A DNA stretch of 64,000 nucleotides from Hedera helix (GCA_947179155.2 OX359280.1:44315055-44379054), one strand, 5' to 3'. Shown: positions 48,601 through 59,506, counted from the first letter of the stretch. The notes: generated by a model from the sequence alone, not told the origin. Made by a program: numbers and translations.

Positions 48601-48668
48601 AAGGCTTGACATCCGTTTTTCAATAAACGAATGGCTTTATGGCTAGAAATAACAGTTATAGATTTCAA
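45603..48668 (-). CDS. Ty3/gypsy pol: reverse transcriptase, RNase H, integrase, chromodomain-like end
   Basis: Open for 1021 codons. The reverse transcriptase covers about residues 80-270, with the active site reading VVFIDDILIYS. RNase H follows with VIYSDASGKGLGCVL and TDHKSLKYF. Integrase has the HHCC zinc region (IHPGGTKMYRDL, CLTCQRVK) and a DDE core (INMDFVTGLP, IVSDR, a conserved Glu in GQSERTIQTLEDLLR). After the core Asp the sequence is SDRYPRF, where SDRDPRF is usual. The end carries a chromodomain-like RNQDTEEMTWE block, as in Tekay/Del elements, and stops just inside the LTR. It is in the same frame as gag-protease and is separated from it by one TAA (48681-48683). The first codon of this open frame is TTG, so there is no independent ATG start; the product was probably once part of one polyprotein. 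By residue content the domains look intact. Confidence 0.9.
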   Translation of the reverse strand: MKSITVISSHKAIRLLKNGCQAFLAHVTDLNKNTSNLNDIPIVNEFPDVFPEELPGLPPNREIEFCIDLEPGTKPISKTPYRMAPIELQELKVQLQELLDTGFIRPSASPWGAPVLFVKKKDGSMRLCIDYRELNHVTIKNRYPLPRIDDMFDQLQGAQHFSKIDLRSGYHQLKVKAEDIPKTAFRTRYGHYEFLVMPFGLTNAPAAFMDMMNRIFKEYLDHFVVVFIDDILIYSKSREDHEQHLRLILQKLRENKLYAKLKKCEFWLEEVTFFGHVISSQGISVDPAKIETVLNWEQPKTVTEVRSFLGLAGYYRRFVEGFSRIATPLTQLTRKSTKFIWSEQCEKSFQELKRRLVSAPVLTIPSGSGEFVIYSDASGKGLGCVLMQHGKVIAYASRQLKDYEKNYPTHDLELAAVVFALKIWRHYLYGEKVDIYTDHKSLKYFFTQKELNIRQRRWLELLKDYDHTIQYHPGKANVVADALSRKSYASTSALLTTQKRILYDLQKMEMELKTPGTHSKIAHVQVESALIDKIKAAQATDPELINMIKKVQEGTIPEARIDEKGILRVNSRLCVPNDPELKHKIMMEAHNTPFAIHPGGTKMYRDLRHTFWWNNMKREIAEFISRCLTCQRVKAEHQVPKGPLQPLEVPEWKWEHINMDFVTGLPKVSQGLDAIWVIVDRLTKSAHFLPIRENFSLERLAGMYINEIVRLHGMPVSIVSDRYPRFTSRFWISLQKAMGTELRFSSAYHPQTDGQSERTIQTLEDLLRLCVLDFKGSWDKYLSLVEFSYNNSYQASIGMAPFEALYGRKCRSPICWNEVGEAKLLGPELVRLTTEKIQMIRQRIQTAQERQKSYADLHRRDESFNVGDHVFLRVSPWKGVTRFGKRGKLNPRYIGPFEILDRIGTVAYRLALPPSMSRIHNVFHISMLRKYVKDPNHVIELEPDVIAEDLTYEEVPVKILDKKEQILRSKVIPQVKVLWRNQDTEEMTWELESEMKSKYPYLFDMSGTSISGTKFHKEGRL
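45608..45620 (-). other. Polypurine tract of the LTR element
   Basis: AAGGAGGGGAGGT on the minus strand, directly abutting the 3' LTR. It primes plus-strand DNA synthesis in this class. Confidence 0.8.
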
Positions 48669-48680
48669 TGGTTTAGTTGC

Positions 48681-50234
48681 TTAAATTTGCATGACAGGTT
48701 GATTAGGAATATGAAAACTAATAATCTTATGAAAACAATCAATTTTAGCATGATGGGTAGTCAACCAATCAATTCCTAAAATCACATCAAATTCATGCAT
48801 CTCCAAAGAAATAAGGTCAACAGGTAATGTGAGGTTGTTGATTTGAACTAGGCAAGATTTATAGACAGTAGATGTAATGGTCATTTCTCCTAATGGGGTT
48901 TCAACTGATAAGTCAAAGTCCAAATTTTCAGGAGTTAAGTTTAAACGCTGAGCACATGCAGGTGAGATAAAAGAATGGGTAGAGCCAGTATCTAACAAAG
49001 CGTAGACTTCACGAGAATTTATGAATAGCTTACCGGTTATCACCTCGTTCGAGTTTCGTGCCATTTGGGATGTCACAACAAAAGCTCTCCCTTGAACTAC
49101 AGATTTTCCCTTATCCGCGCTAGCTTTTGGTATCATCACTGCAGCTGGACTTGATTTTGTGGCAGGACAAAATCGCGCAAGATGACCCTCTTTCCCACAA
49201 CTGTAGCACTTTTTGGGCTGCAGTGTACAGTTTGGGCTGATGTGACCTTCCTGACCACACCTATAGCATCTCACTGGTGGTCGATCTTCTCCCCTTGAAA
49301 CTGGGGTCGGTGCTGGTGCTGGTACTGGTGCCCTTCCATAATTATTATGGAATCTCTTTCTTTTGAAATTGTTCCCACTGGATTCTCCTCTTCTGTTATT
49401 TGATGTGGAATTACCACCGAAGTGTTGGTTACCTCCTCGATGGTTCTCGTTCCTGTGGTTGTTATCATTTCTCTGATCATTGACTCTTGGCTGTAATTTT
49501 TCATCTGTTTGCTCCACCCTTTGAGCCCTATCAACAACATCTGAATACAAATTAAATTTATGAGAGCTAAGTTGTTGACGGATTTCGAATCTGAGACCAC
49601 GTAAGAACATCCGACTCATCCGTGCTTCGTCATCTACTAGATGAGTCGCAAAACGAGACAGTTCAGCAAACTTAGCTTCATAGTGAGAAACTGTCATGTT
49701 TCCCTGCTCCAGCTTAATGAATTCCACTTCCTTCATATGGCGGATGCTTTCTGGGAAGTACTTTTCATTAAATAGCTCTTGGAATTCTGTCCAAGACATC
49801 TCAAGTGCTGAAGGGTGGATACGTTTTACCGCTTCCCACCAGTGATCCGCCTCACCTCGAAACATAAAGGTAGCAAAGGGCACCTTCTGATCATCAGCGC
49901 ATTGTAGGACATCAAGTATTTTTGTCGTCTGTTTCAGCCATGCCTCCGCTTTGAGTGGGTCAGGCTTCCCGTGGAATTCAGGTGGTCCCAATTCTTTAAA
50001 TTGCTTGACAGTGATCATCCTCAAATTACCAGCGTTTCTACCGTTATTGTTAACTGGATTTCCTCTTGCCTGATTCTGCATGAACTGCATGAAATTCCTA
50101 AAGAATCCATCATTCATCATGTTATCAGGAATATTATTTCCTGAGTTGGCAGGAGGATTGTTTGTGGCTTCTTAATTTTCGGCTACATTCGCTTCGGGTA
50201 TTTCGTAGTTAACCTCTTGATTTCCAGATGCCAT
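48681..50234 (-). pseudogene. Ty3/gypsy gag-protease, with early stop
   Basis: From the probable ATG at 50234 the frame reads MASGNQEVNYEIPEANVAEN and meets a TAA at codon 21 (50172-50174). It is then open in the same frame from 50171 to the TAA at 48681-48683, with the first later ATG at 50120. Gag has the retrotransposon-gag core (WWEAVKRIHP, FNEKYFPESIR, FAELSRFATHL) and two CCHC zinc knuckles (CYRCGQEGHISPNC and CYSCGKEGHLARFC). The protease active site is ALLDTGSTHSFIS. The TAA at the end separates protease from reverse transcriptase in what is normally one frame. I treat both stops as inactivating. Confidence 0.85.
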
Positions 50235-50420
50235 ACTAAACTGTGGTCACAAAATAAATGTTAGTTCAAATAAACTGACTCATCACTTCATGTCCCTATA
50301 TTCAAATCAACTCATTAGATAATAAAATCTAATTTAGGTAGGACACACTAGTGACTGATTCTATTCGTCTCTCCCCTCCTAGTTCTAACCCCAGATCTCC
50401 ATTAAAGACCATATCCCTAA

Positions 50421-50432
50421 GCTCTGATGCCA
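50421..50432 (-). other. Primer-binding site (initiator tRNA-Met type)
   Basis: TGGCATCAGAGC on the minus strand, two bases from the end of the 5' LTR. It resembles the common TGGTATCAGAGC site complementary to tRNA-iMet, with one change. Confidence 0.8.
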
Positions 50433-51786
50433 ACTGTGACGCCCCCAAATCTAGGCCCACACAGCCCAAACTTGAGTCGTCAAAAGACTACAACAAAATT
50501 ATTACAATGAAATACAACGTACAACAATACAGTGGATAATACAACACAACTAAGTCTTCATTATTATTGCCACACTATTTTATAACACGTGAAGACTATG
50601 ATAGCTATCCCCGCACTCTCACTCCATTCCCCGGCTAGACCCCGTTACGTTCTCATCTCCTGTTGAAAAACAATGGAACGAAAAGAAAGGGTGAGCTCAA
50701 ATAGCCCAGTAAGAAATATCATGACTAAGATAATGACGAATAATTTATCATTAGCCTTCAACAGTTGAGTTCTTGATAGAATACAATAGACTACAAGGTT
50801 TATATCAAAAACTGCAGTTAAATTCTTAAACAACGTTCAGATCAATAATAGCAGCGGAATGAGCAATCTATTAGAAGAATAATGCAGACTATAATGTCCA
50901 CTCGCTTCTCTTTTTAGTAAAAATATAATCAACTTTTATCATCTGAAATACCATTAGTCAAGATAATACAACTTCACAGTTCCTGGTCATAATCATGCAG
51001 ATCAACAGTTCGTCTTTGCACTACGGGCCAAAGACATTCAATATAACACCAACGGTCATGATTATACCAGATTCAGCCTTTGGTCATAATCATACCAACC
51101 AACAGTTCATCTTTGCACTACGGGCCAAAGAGAACATTCACCACGTGTCATAAAAGACACCGAACAGATGTATCGCCTTTAACCTAGTATATCGCCTTTA
51201 ACCTATCATCTGTTCAACAATTATATCACATCTGTGCCCCCGGCCACAGATATTCACAACAGCTTGATTCTTGATGATTAATACAAATAACAGTGATACA
51301 AATGATGAACAGAAGAACAGGATAAACAATAAGTATCGGAAGTTTACTTTGTGCAGATTCAAATAATGTCCAAATTGTCAACATGATGTGGAGTGAAATT
51401 TAAAAATGATATTCAAGATCCACAGTTCAGAATAACGGTTACAGTTCAATAGAAAGGTTCACGTAAATAGGAAGGTTCAGTTGAAATAATGAAGTTCAAC
51501 TATTATGGAACATATAATATTTTCAGGAATTATAGAAGCAATAGTTCCATAATAAGTTTCGATTTAGGAGTATGAAAGAAAATAATATCCCTTACCGTAG
51601 CAGGTTTGATTAACAAAAGGTGAAGGGAATTAATATCCCTTACCATAGTAAGTTTGAATAATGGAAGATGAAAAAGATGGTATCCCTTATGAGTATAAAG
51701 GAAAATGATATCACTTACGAATATGGAATAAAAGTGTCATGTGATAATTCGTGTAGACAAATTATTTCCACACGAGACCAATAAAA

Positions 51787-52040
51787 AGGGTTATTCACCA
51801 ACAAGCGGTAATCCGCACCGTAAGGTTATTCCCATCAATTTGAATACAAATAGTTATTCACCAAACAGGCGATAATCTGCGCCGTAAGGTTATTCCCATC
51901 AATTTGAATACGAAGAGTTATTCACCAAACAGGCGATAATCCGCGCCGTAAGGTTATTCCCAAAGATTAATAAGGAATGAATACAAAAGGTTATTCACCA
52001 ACAGGCGGTAAACCGCGCCGTAAGGCTATTCCCACAATTT
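51787..52040. repeat. LTR 2 minisatellite, four units
   Basis: Units with GGTTATTCACCAACA.GCGGTAAT..GC.CCGTAAGG, related to the three units in LTR 1 but with different bases at several fixed positions. Confidence 0.85.
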
Positions 52041-52341
52041 AATACATGGAAATAAATGGCACAAGAAAGAAACGATATTATTTTCGAGAATCAAAGAATG
52101 ATAATCCCTTCAAGTAAGAAAGAAAATAATATTCATTTATGATGATGAAAAGAGTGATACCCCTTACCTTAACACGTGACTGGATATTGATTTAAATGAG
52201 ATTGATCAACTTGAAAAATTCCTGCACTCCTTTTGGCTTTCAAACTCTCAAAATAACCTTACTATTCTCAGAGAAAACTCATAAAATTCTTATAGAAAAA
52301 TTTTATGTTTTAGGTGTGATTTTTCTATTCAGCTGAGCAAG

Positions 52342-52351
52342 CTATTTATAG
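52342..52351 (-). promoter_or_regulatory. TATA box in LTR 2
   Basis: CTATAAATAG on the minus strand. The sequence upstream of it (higher coordinates) is unrelated to that in LTR 1 and has an 8-bp-arm hairpin at 52401-52419. Confidence 0.6.
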
Positions 52352-53308
52352 GAGAAAATAAGTTACTATGCGTGGTAGGTGAACAGAAAAAAATTCAGCA
52401 GAGGCTGCTGCGCAGCCTCCACCAACTCTTCAGCAAATTCTCACATTTCTCACATTTCATGTGGGCCCCACAATGGGTCCCACATGTTTCTTACTATTCA
52501 CGTACTATTCACGTCACTATTCACGTTACTATTTCAAATAGTAAAATTAATTATTTTATTTTTTATTTATTTATTTATTTATTTATTTATTCTTCCTGTG
52601 AGTCCAACATATAAAATAATGTTACCACAATAATGTAAGAAACACGTTACATATTTTTATTAATTTAATAATATAAATTATAGTGTATTTGCTACTGTGA
52701 CAATTATTAGATTCAATAATTTTAAACTACAGTGCACCAACAATTATTGACTCGATGATATGAAATACAGTGTAATGACAATTATTGAATCAATAATGCA
52801 AAATACTGTGTAGCAACAATAATTGAATTGATAATATAAAATATTATGCAGTGACAATTATTGATGAAATGATGCGTAACAATTACGGTGTCAATTATCA
52901 GACCAATAATATGAGACACTGTGCAATACCGTGTGCTACTGTAGAGTACCGTGTGCTACAGAAAATACCATAAATTACCGTATGCTACTATTCTTTTATC
53001 ACCGGTATTTTAACAGTTAACACCGTTGACTATTTTTATTTAAAAAGGTTACTTCTGTCGTTTTCTATATCCGACAAATATTCCGTTGTGGGGTCCACAA
53101 ATAATTTGTTATTTCGGCGCCGTCGTACGGCCCGAATATTCCCCGACAAAACGAATATTCCCCGACAAAAAGAATATTGTCCGACAAAATAAAATTTGCA
53201 CATAACATCCTTAACTTTCAATTTTGTCAATTTAACCATTTACTGTTTCAGGAAAAATATATATGAAGAAAAATTAAATTTTGTATTTCATAAATTCGGG
53301 GTCTTTCA

Positions 53309-54570
53309 CTCAAGATGACTTAAGCACACTTAGAGAGAACTTTCACAAGAAGTATTTAGAGAGAGAAAGAAAGAACAAGTAAGGAAGTTTATGAAAAATC
53401 CTTAAGTTAAGGCTTCTATTTATAGCCAAAAATCTTATCATTCATTTAATCTAAATCATTCATTTAAAGATCATCTTTTAATCTACACCATCCATTTCAA
53501 ATATTATATTATCTTTAATCTACACCATTCATTTCATATCACCTAATAATCACCTAACTTTATATTATAAACAAATCAATTTAATTATTCAACAATAATT
53601 CACACTTTAATCTACACCATTCATTTCATATCACCTAATAATCACCTAACTTTATATTATAAACAAATCAATTCAATTATTCAACAATAATTCACACTTT
53701 AATCTACACCATTCATTTCATATCACCTAATAATCACCTAACTTTATATTATAAACAAATAACTTTATCAATTCAATTATTATGACTAATTGTTATAAAT
53801 ACAGTATAGTTAGCTCTTAGATATCAAGTCAATAAATTAATGAAATACAACTGTTTAAATAACATCATAATAGAGATAACAATAATGTAAAATAAAGCAT
53901 ACGTTACTGTGTAATGACAATTATTAATTCAATAATGTGAATTACTGTGCATATGTTACTGTGACAATTATTAGGTTCAATAATTTTAAAAACAGTGCAA
54001 CAACAATTATTGACTCAATGATATAAAATACAGTGTAATGACAATTATTAAATCAATAATGCAAAATACTGTGTAACAACAATTATTGAATTGATAATAT
54101 AAAATATTATGCAGTGACAATTATCGATGAAATGATGCGTAACAGTTACGGTGTCAATTATCAGACCAATAATATGAGACACTATGCAATACCGTGTGTT
54201 ACTGTAGAGTACCGTGTGCTACAGAAAATACCATAAACTACCGTATGCTACTATTCTTTTATCACCGGTATTTTAACAGTTTCGTTGACTATTTTTATTT
54301 AAAAAGGTTATTTCTGTCGTTTTCTATATCCGACAAATATTCCGTTGTGGGGTCCACCAATAATTTATTATTTCGGCGCCGTCGTACGATACGAATATTC
54401 CCCGACCAAACGAATATTCCCCGACAAAGCGAATATTGTCCGACAAAATAAAATTTGCACATAACATCCTTAATTTTCAATTTTGTTAATTTAACCACTT
54501 ACTGTTTCAAAAAAAATATATATATAAAGAAAAATTAAATTTTATATTTCATAAAATTCGGGGTCTTACA
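53309..54570 (-). repeat. Partial LTR 3 (1262 bp), sister of LTR 1
   Basis: It corresponds base for base to 44346-45607 of LTR 1. It starts CTCAAGATGACTTAAGCACA directly after the CA of LTR 2 and ends CGGGGTCTTACA before the TTATA duplication. A TATA box lies at 53416-53425. Confidence 0.9.
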
Positions 54571-54575
54571 TTATA
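54571..54575. repeat. Target-site duplication TTATA, right
   Basis: Matches 42767-42771. Confidence 0.85.
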
Positions 54576-55841
54576 AAGTTTGATCCCCTGCCTTAGTTCC
54601 ATGCGCATGACCCGTTATTTTGGGGAAGAAAACAAGCAAATATATTAGAAAACTACTACGTCGATTCCCTTTCATTTTCCTTTATTTTGGATATGAGGAA
54701 ACAACTTATTTGATCATTCACTACGTCATAGCAATAATATCTAAGGATATTTATCGACATTATGTATCAAATACATTCAAATTCGCATATGTTAGTCCTA
54801 GATGAGCTTGACTATATATAATGTACAAAAATATTTTGGACCTCTCGAAATTTAGCTCCTTTTTTGCCACTGTCCATCAAAGTCATATAATCAGCGACGA
54901 AGTTAGAAAAAAAAAATTTAATGGGGTAAAAATTATTATATAATTATTAATAATTTAGCGGGTTTGGGTGCAGCGTTTTTGGTCTAATTTTTTTTGTGTT
55001 ATATGCAACATGTAATTCTTCTGTTTTAAAATTAAAGATATATTTTACTGTGTAGTCCATTTTAAAATTAGATATATATGTTATTATTTGGTCCATTTCT
55101 ATAATATATATTTTACTATTTAGTTTGTTCCAAAATTAGAGAAATATATTTAAACAATAAAATTACATAAAAAATTTATGATATCATTTATATACTATGT
55201 AAAGTAATAACTACTATGTCACTACTATTACATTTCTAACAACTATTATAAATATGTTTGGAAATTTTTTCTTAAAATTCGTCATTTTAAAAATATATTC
55301 CTAACTTTATAAATGAGAAGTATTTGAAAACAATGAAATATAATCAATAGTAACATTTTATATACATCCTTTTGACCAGAGATTTATTTTTAAATACTTT
55401 AAAACTCAAAAGTAATATAAATAAAATTAATATATAATTTAAGAAGATTAAAGAAAAATGTTATATAAAAGAGGTAAGAGTGATATGAAATTAAGAAAGT
55501 CACATAATATAAATTTGATCCCATATATTAAAAAAATTATAAATTTTCAGTAAGATCAATTTATATATAATATCTAAAATTTTCAAAAAATTTAATTTAT
55601 CATATTTAAAAAATATATTTTAGTGAGGTCATTTGACCCACTCACCAATAGGTGGCTTCGTCCTAGCATATAACAATCAATGACATGGCCTTATTTCAAT
55701 ATATAAACACAATACACTCCACAAAACGTGGGAAGCACATTTTTTCACGATCGAATTTTAAGATACATCTCTAGATAATATTTTTGTTAGTGTTCCTTAA
55801 AATAAAAAGTATACAATTTCTATATATATATATATATATAA
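54576..55841. other. Intergenic, no gene seen
   Basis: AT-rich. About 55010-55330 has tips resembling a decayed Stowaway element (TTCTTCTGTTTTAAAATTAA and, inverted, TACTTCTCATTTATAAAGTT). The small open frame at 54620-54805 is not recognisable. Confidence 0.4.
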
Positions 55842-55843
55842 TA

Positions 55844-56080
55844 CTCCATTCGTTTATCAACAAGAGTTTCGTTAATTTACAAAATTTATAAATCTTAAAG
55901 ATATATAATAATTTGTTCTATATTTATCTTTGCATTTGTTGAGTGTTAGTTTAGTAATTATGATAATAAAATTATAATGATAAAATAAAACGTTATATAC
56001 TATCATAAAAAAATAGAACTCAAATTTTTATTGAATTTTTTTACAAATGAGACTCATTTGTACGTTTAATATATAGGGAG
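55844..56080. mobile_element. Stowaway-like MITE
   Basis: TA-CTCCATTCGTTTATCAACA on the left; inverted right tip TA-CTCCCTATATATTAAACG. Both ends lie next to TA, the target of this group. Length 237 bp. Confidence 0.6.
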
Positions 56081-56149
56081 TAATTCATAACATCACATAT
56101 AATTTAAATTAATTTGACAAATAATTTGAAAAAGATGGATGGTCACACC

Positions 56150-56985
56150 AAGGTTTTAAGACCTTAACCAAATCGTCGATCGAACAGATAACAACTGGAC
56201 CCGATTCATACAACGATCCAATTTAAATCAATTAACTAGTTTTGACCAAAACTCGCTCAGAACCGACGACCCAGTAGTTGAACTGATTGACCTAATGAAC
56301 CAATAACCGATTCACGGGTTTGACCGATTACCTACTTATAGATAAATAAAAAAATTGTTTAATTGATTCTCTCTCTCTCTCTCTCTCTTCCTTCTGAACA
56401 ACATTTAATATTTCCCTCATCATCTTTCATAGAGTTCATAACCAGCTTAGGAAAGTGCACCGTCCATGAATGAATTGATTGAACAAGTAGAACATGAATA
56501 TTTTTCCATATATTTTCTTTGTTATAAAATATAAAATTATTATTATTTTTTAAAATTAATTTAAAATATTTTTAAATTCAAAATTAACATAATATTTTTT
56601 AAATTTTAGTTAATACAATAATGAATACTATAAATTATCTAAAAAATATTACTCATTTTTTTTGAGTTATATATGATCATGATTTAATATCTTTATTTTC
56701 ATATAGATTTAGTATTTATTTGAATTGTATAAAATAAACATTGTACAAATATGTTTATTTTTTATTTTTTTAGATAAATTGATTAATTTTACAAATTTAT
56801 TAAATATTATATATAATTAATAATATATAATATATTTAATTATTTATTATTTATTACATATTAATGAAGTCACTGGGTTAATAACGGTTCGACCACTGAT
56901 TGAACCAATAACTCGTTCACTCGATATTTTTTTCGATTCAATAATTGATCCGAATCTAAAAACTCAGTTCACGCCATTGATCATC
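56150..56985. mobile_element. Possible hAT-like non-autonomous relic
   Basis: It begins CCAAGGTTTTAAGACCTTAA and carries clusters of GAACC/GGTTC-type motifs at both ends (56185-56345 and 56875-56960: AACGGTTCGACC, GATTGAACCAATAACT). The middle is AT-rich and includes a MITE-like block at about 56520-56660. CAAGGTTTTAA tips with GGTTCGACC subterminal repeats are familiar from plant hAT-type MITEs. The right end is uncertain. Confidence 0.35.
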
Positions 56986-57917
56986 TAAATTACTCAATTC
57001 AGTGCAAAATTAATATCCAGAAAGTAATTAAAAACAAACCGATCGATATATAGTACTTATAACTGTGAGACCATTAATTGTTATGCATGCATTAGATGGA
57101 CGTTGTTAAAAATTGATCAAATTAATGACATGCAAGAAACGTACGTTTATCTTACCATCTGCTACAATCATATCAGAAGAGAGATGCATAAAAATATTAA
57201 TTTGCTCCAAAGATAGTGGTACTCCTAAAACAACTTCCTTTTTAAGACTGCGACCCCTCGCGCGCGGAGATATGCATGCATGCATGGCTCTCTTAATAAT
57301 ATTAAGTGTTAACCTTCGGTTTCTCTTTTACGAACTCCCCTATCTAAAAATTATTTCTGTCATTTTTTTTGTATTTTTTTATTTATTTAATTTTTTTTTT
57401 GGTGACAAAACGAGGTCACTCACTGACTAAAAAAATAATGAGTAGTTCAACAATCCTGTATATATATATTGTAAATACATAATTTTTTACAAAATTTAAA
57501 AGTGTATATAGAATTATTTGTATACATTAACGTGTAAATAACGTACTCCTACTTAAACGTGTGTTCATATGCAAAGTATAACTCGCAAAATAGGATTTTA
57601 ATGGTCAGATTAATGTACTCTCACAGTTTTTTATTTTTTATTTTTAAATACTAAAGATTCAAAGGCAAACCCTTTTAATTAGACATAGATAGATGTTTGT
57701 CTATTTAATTTAATGAGGGTATAATTGGCAGTATTGCTTAAAATAGGTAATAAAATACTTATACTCTATAATTTCATTACTTACCAAAAATGTCCAAGAT
57801 TTTTTTTATATTCCTAATCAAATATATGTATGTTATCTTCAATTTTTTTAATTAACAACTAATCAAAAAAAAAAAAGTAAAAAATTCACACATACAATTC
57901 GTATTTCGCACAAATTA

Positions 57918-57954
<37 letters not shown>

Positions 57955-58947
57955 TCATTTTTTCTTTAGATGGAGGTCAGATAAGTATTTTCTGTCTCCT
58001 TTTTTTAATTAAAAAGTCGATCTACTACAGTGTTAAGTTTATTCCACCGTAATTTCATTAATTCACACCACCATGAAAATTAAGTTAAAGCTTAGGTTAA
58101 TTTTCTACTCTACTTATTTTAATTGGGGGGAACCAAAACACAACAACTACCGCCAACCATTCCTAGATATATAACTCGAACAAATCAATCTAATTAAAGC
58201 ATAGAAATTAAGAAGTCATGATATAATTATAAGAATATTGACCAAACCAATCACATATTCCTCAAAAAATAAAAAATATAAATCACATGGGCCTTTTTCG
58301 AAATAAAAAAATGAAGGAGATATACAAGTACACTTTTTTTTTAAATGAAAACCACCTTTTAACGTTTATTAAGCTAATAAACTTTGTACTCAACATCTAA
58401 TTTTAAATATATAGTTTCAATTTTTTAATATTGAACTTATATACGATTAAAAAATCATGTTTATAAAGTTGACTAACATTATTTTATGTGGAAAAAAGAA
58501 GAAGATGAAAAGATGAATAAAGTACCAAAAGTCTTTGACATGAATGGTACTATCTAACTCATAATAATTATGAGATTGGTAGATCGAGGCTTGGCATGTC
58601 ATTGGAGGGAGTGTGTGAGTATATTTAAATTTCAATCTAAATTAACAAAATAAATAAATAAATGAATAAAGCCATTAACTCGGGCTTGGGCCATAAGCAT
58701 ATATTTTAAATTAAATTTTAGAAAATCAATAAAGATCTTATAATTAAAATTAAATTTTAAAAAATTAATTAAATTAAATTTTAAAAAATCAATAATGATC
58801 TTATAATTCAGAATTGTAAAAAGGATAGTTCAATTCTTGCATTTTAAATTCAATTCACGAAATTTTAAATTTTAAAATTAAAGTGAATCTATTTCAACTT
58901 TAAAAAACAAACAAATATTGTATATAATAATATTTATATGTATTAAC
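56986..58947. other. Intergenic, no gene seen
   Basis: It contains an RY-type ATGCATGCATGCAT run at 57272-57285, a (TA)n run at about 57928-57954 and a short direct repeat of TTAAATTTTA(G/A)AAAATCAAT at about 58711-58800. No gene recognised. Confidence 0.4.
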
Positions 58948-58950
58948 TAA

Positions 58951-59299
58951 GGCTATGTTTGTTTACAAAAATTATATTTGGGATTAGACTATTTGTATTA
59001 ATTTAACACTATTTCGGATTATATTTATATCATGATAAGGGATTAATAGTCCTTTAAATAGTCCTTGGACTATTTTTTTTTATCATTCTTAAGGTTATTT
59101 ATGAGGGATTATATAATACAATGATAAATTTGGGATTAATAGTCCCCCTCATTTTAAGCTATTAAATGACTTTATGAGACTAATAGTCCAACATGAAAGG
59201 ACTAATAATCCATTATCATGGGATAAAAAAGTCCGAAATAGTTTTAAATGAATAAAAATAATTCAATTCCAAGTATATATTTTACAAACAAACATCGCC
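58951..59299. mobile_element. PIF/Harbinger-like (Tourist-type) MITE, copy B
   Basis: GGCTATGTTTGTTTACAAAA at the left and, inverted, GGCGATGTTTGTTTGTAAAA at the right, flanked by TAA on both sides (58948-58950 and 59300-59302). The interior matches copy A (12201-12546): TAAATAGTCCTTGGA, TTTATGAGGGATTATATAAT, GGGATAAAAAAGTC. It ends about 200 bp upstream of the JAR1-like TATA box. Confidence 0.75.
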
Positions 59300-59497
59300 T
59301 AAGTAAATAAATTTATATTCGAATATCAAATATGGTAAATAGGTGGGTATATTGGTTTTTGATAATTGGGACATGCAACTGCTATATATTAAAAATTAAA
59401 ACACTGAACCCACAAAACATAGACTTCCCCGTAATTATCTCAATGTACCGTGTCTAAATTCGGGAATTCAAAATTGTACACTCCGTTCCGTAAAGCC

Positions 59498-59506
59498 TAT
59501 ATAAAA
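59498..59506 (+). promoter_or_regulatory. TATA box of the JAR1-like gene
   Basis: TATATAAAA within AAAGCCTATATAAAATC, followed by a CT/GA-rich leader (59575-59720) typical of a plant 5' UTR. Confidence 0.6.

Larger units (their letters stand above)
50435..53308 (-). repeat. LTR 2 (5' LTR of the internal region), diverged
   Basis: TGTGACGCCCCCAAATCTAG at the left and GGGGTCTTTCA at the right on the plus strand. It aligns with LTR 1 along most of its length but differs often, and the segment about 52140-52660 has no counterpart in LTR 1. That segment includes its own TATA box. Confidence 0.88.
42772..54570 (-). mobile_element. Ty3/gypsy LTR retrotransposon complex (Tekay/Del-like), recombinant
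   Basis: Order on the plus strand: full LTR (42772-45607), polypurine tract, pol, gag-protease, primer-binding site, full but diverged LTR (50435-53308), then a partial LTR (53309-54570). The coding strand is minus, so the left LTR is the 3' LTR. A perfect TTATA duplication flanks the whole complex. Two LTR types are present: the partial LTR matches the left LTR with only about a dozen differences in 1262 positions and no net length change, while the middle LTR differs from both by several percent and has another central module. Both coding regions have premature stops, so the copy looks defective. Lineage is judged from the RT sequence and the C-terminal chromodomain-like end. Confidence 0.92.

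Noticed and set aside
52372..52633. Two overlapping open frames of 80-84 codons in LTR 2
   Set aside because: They lie within the LTR promoter region opposite to the element's transcription and depend on a (TTTA)n run.
57113..57430. 105-codon open frame on the plus strand
   Set aside because: No family resemblance; it ends in T-rich simple sequence with no flanking exon signals.
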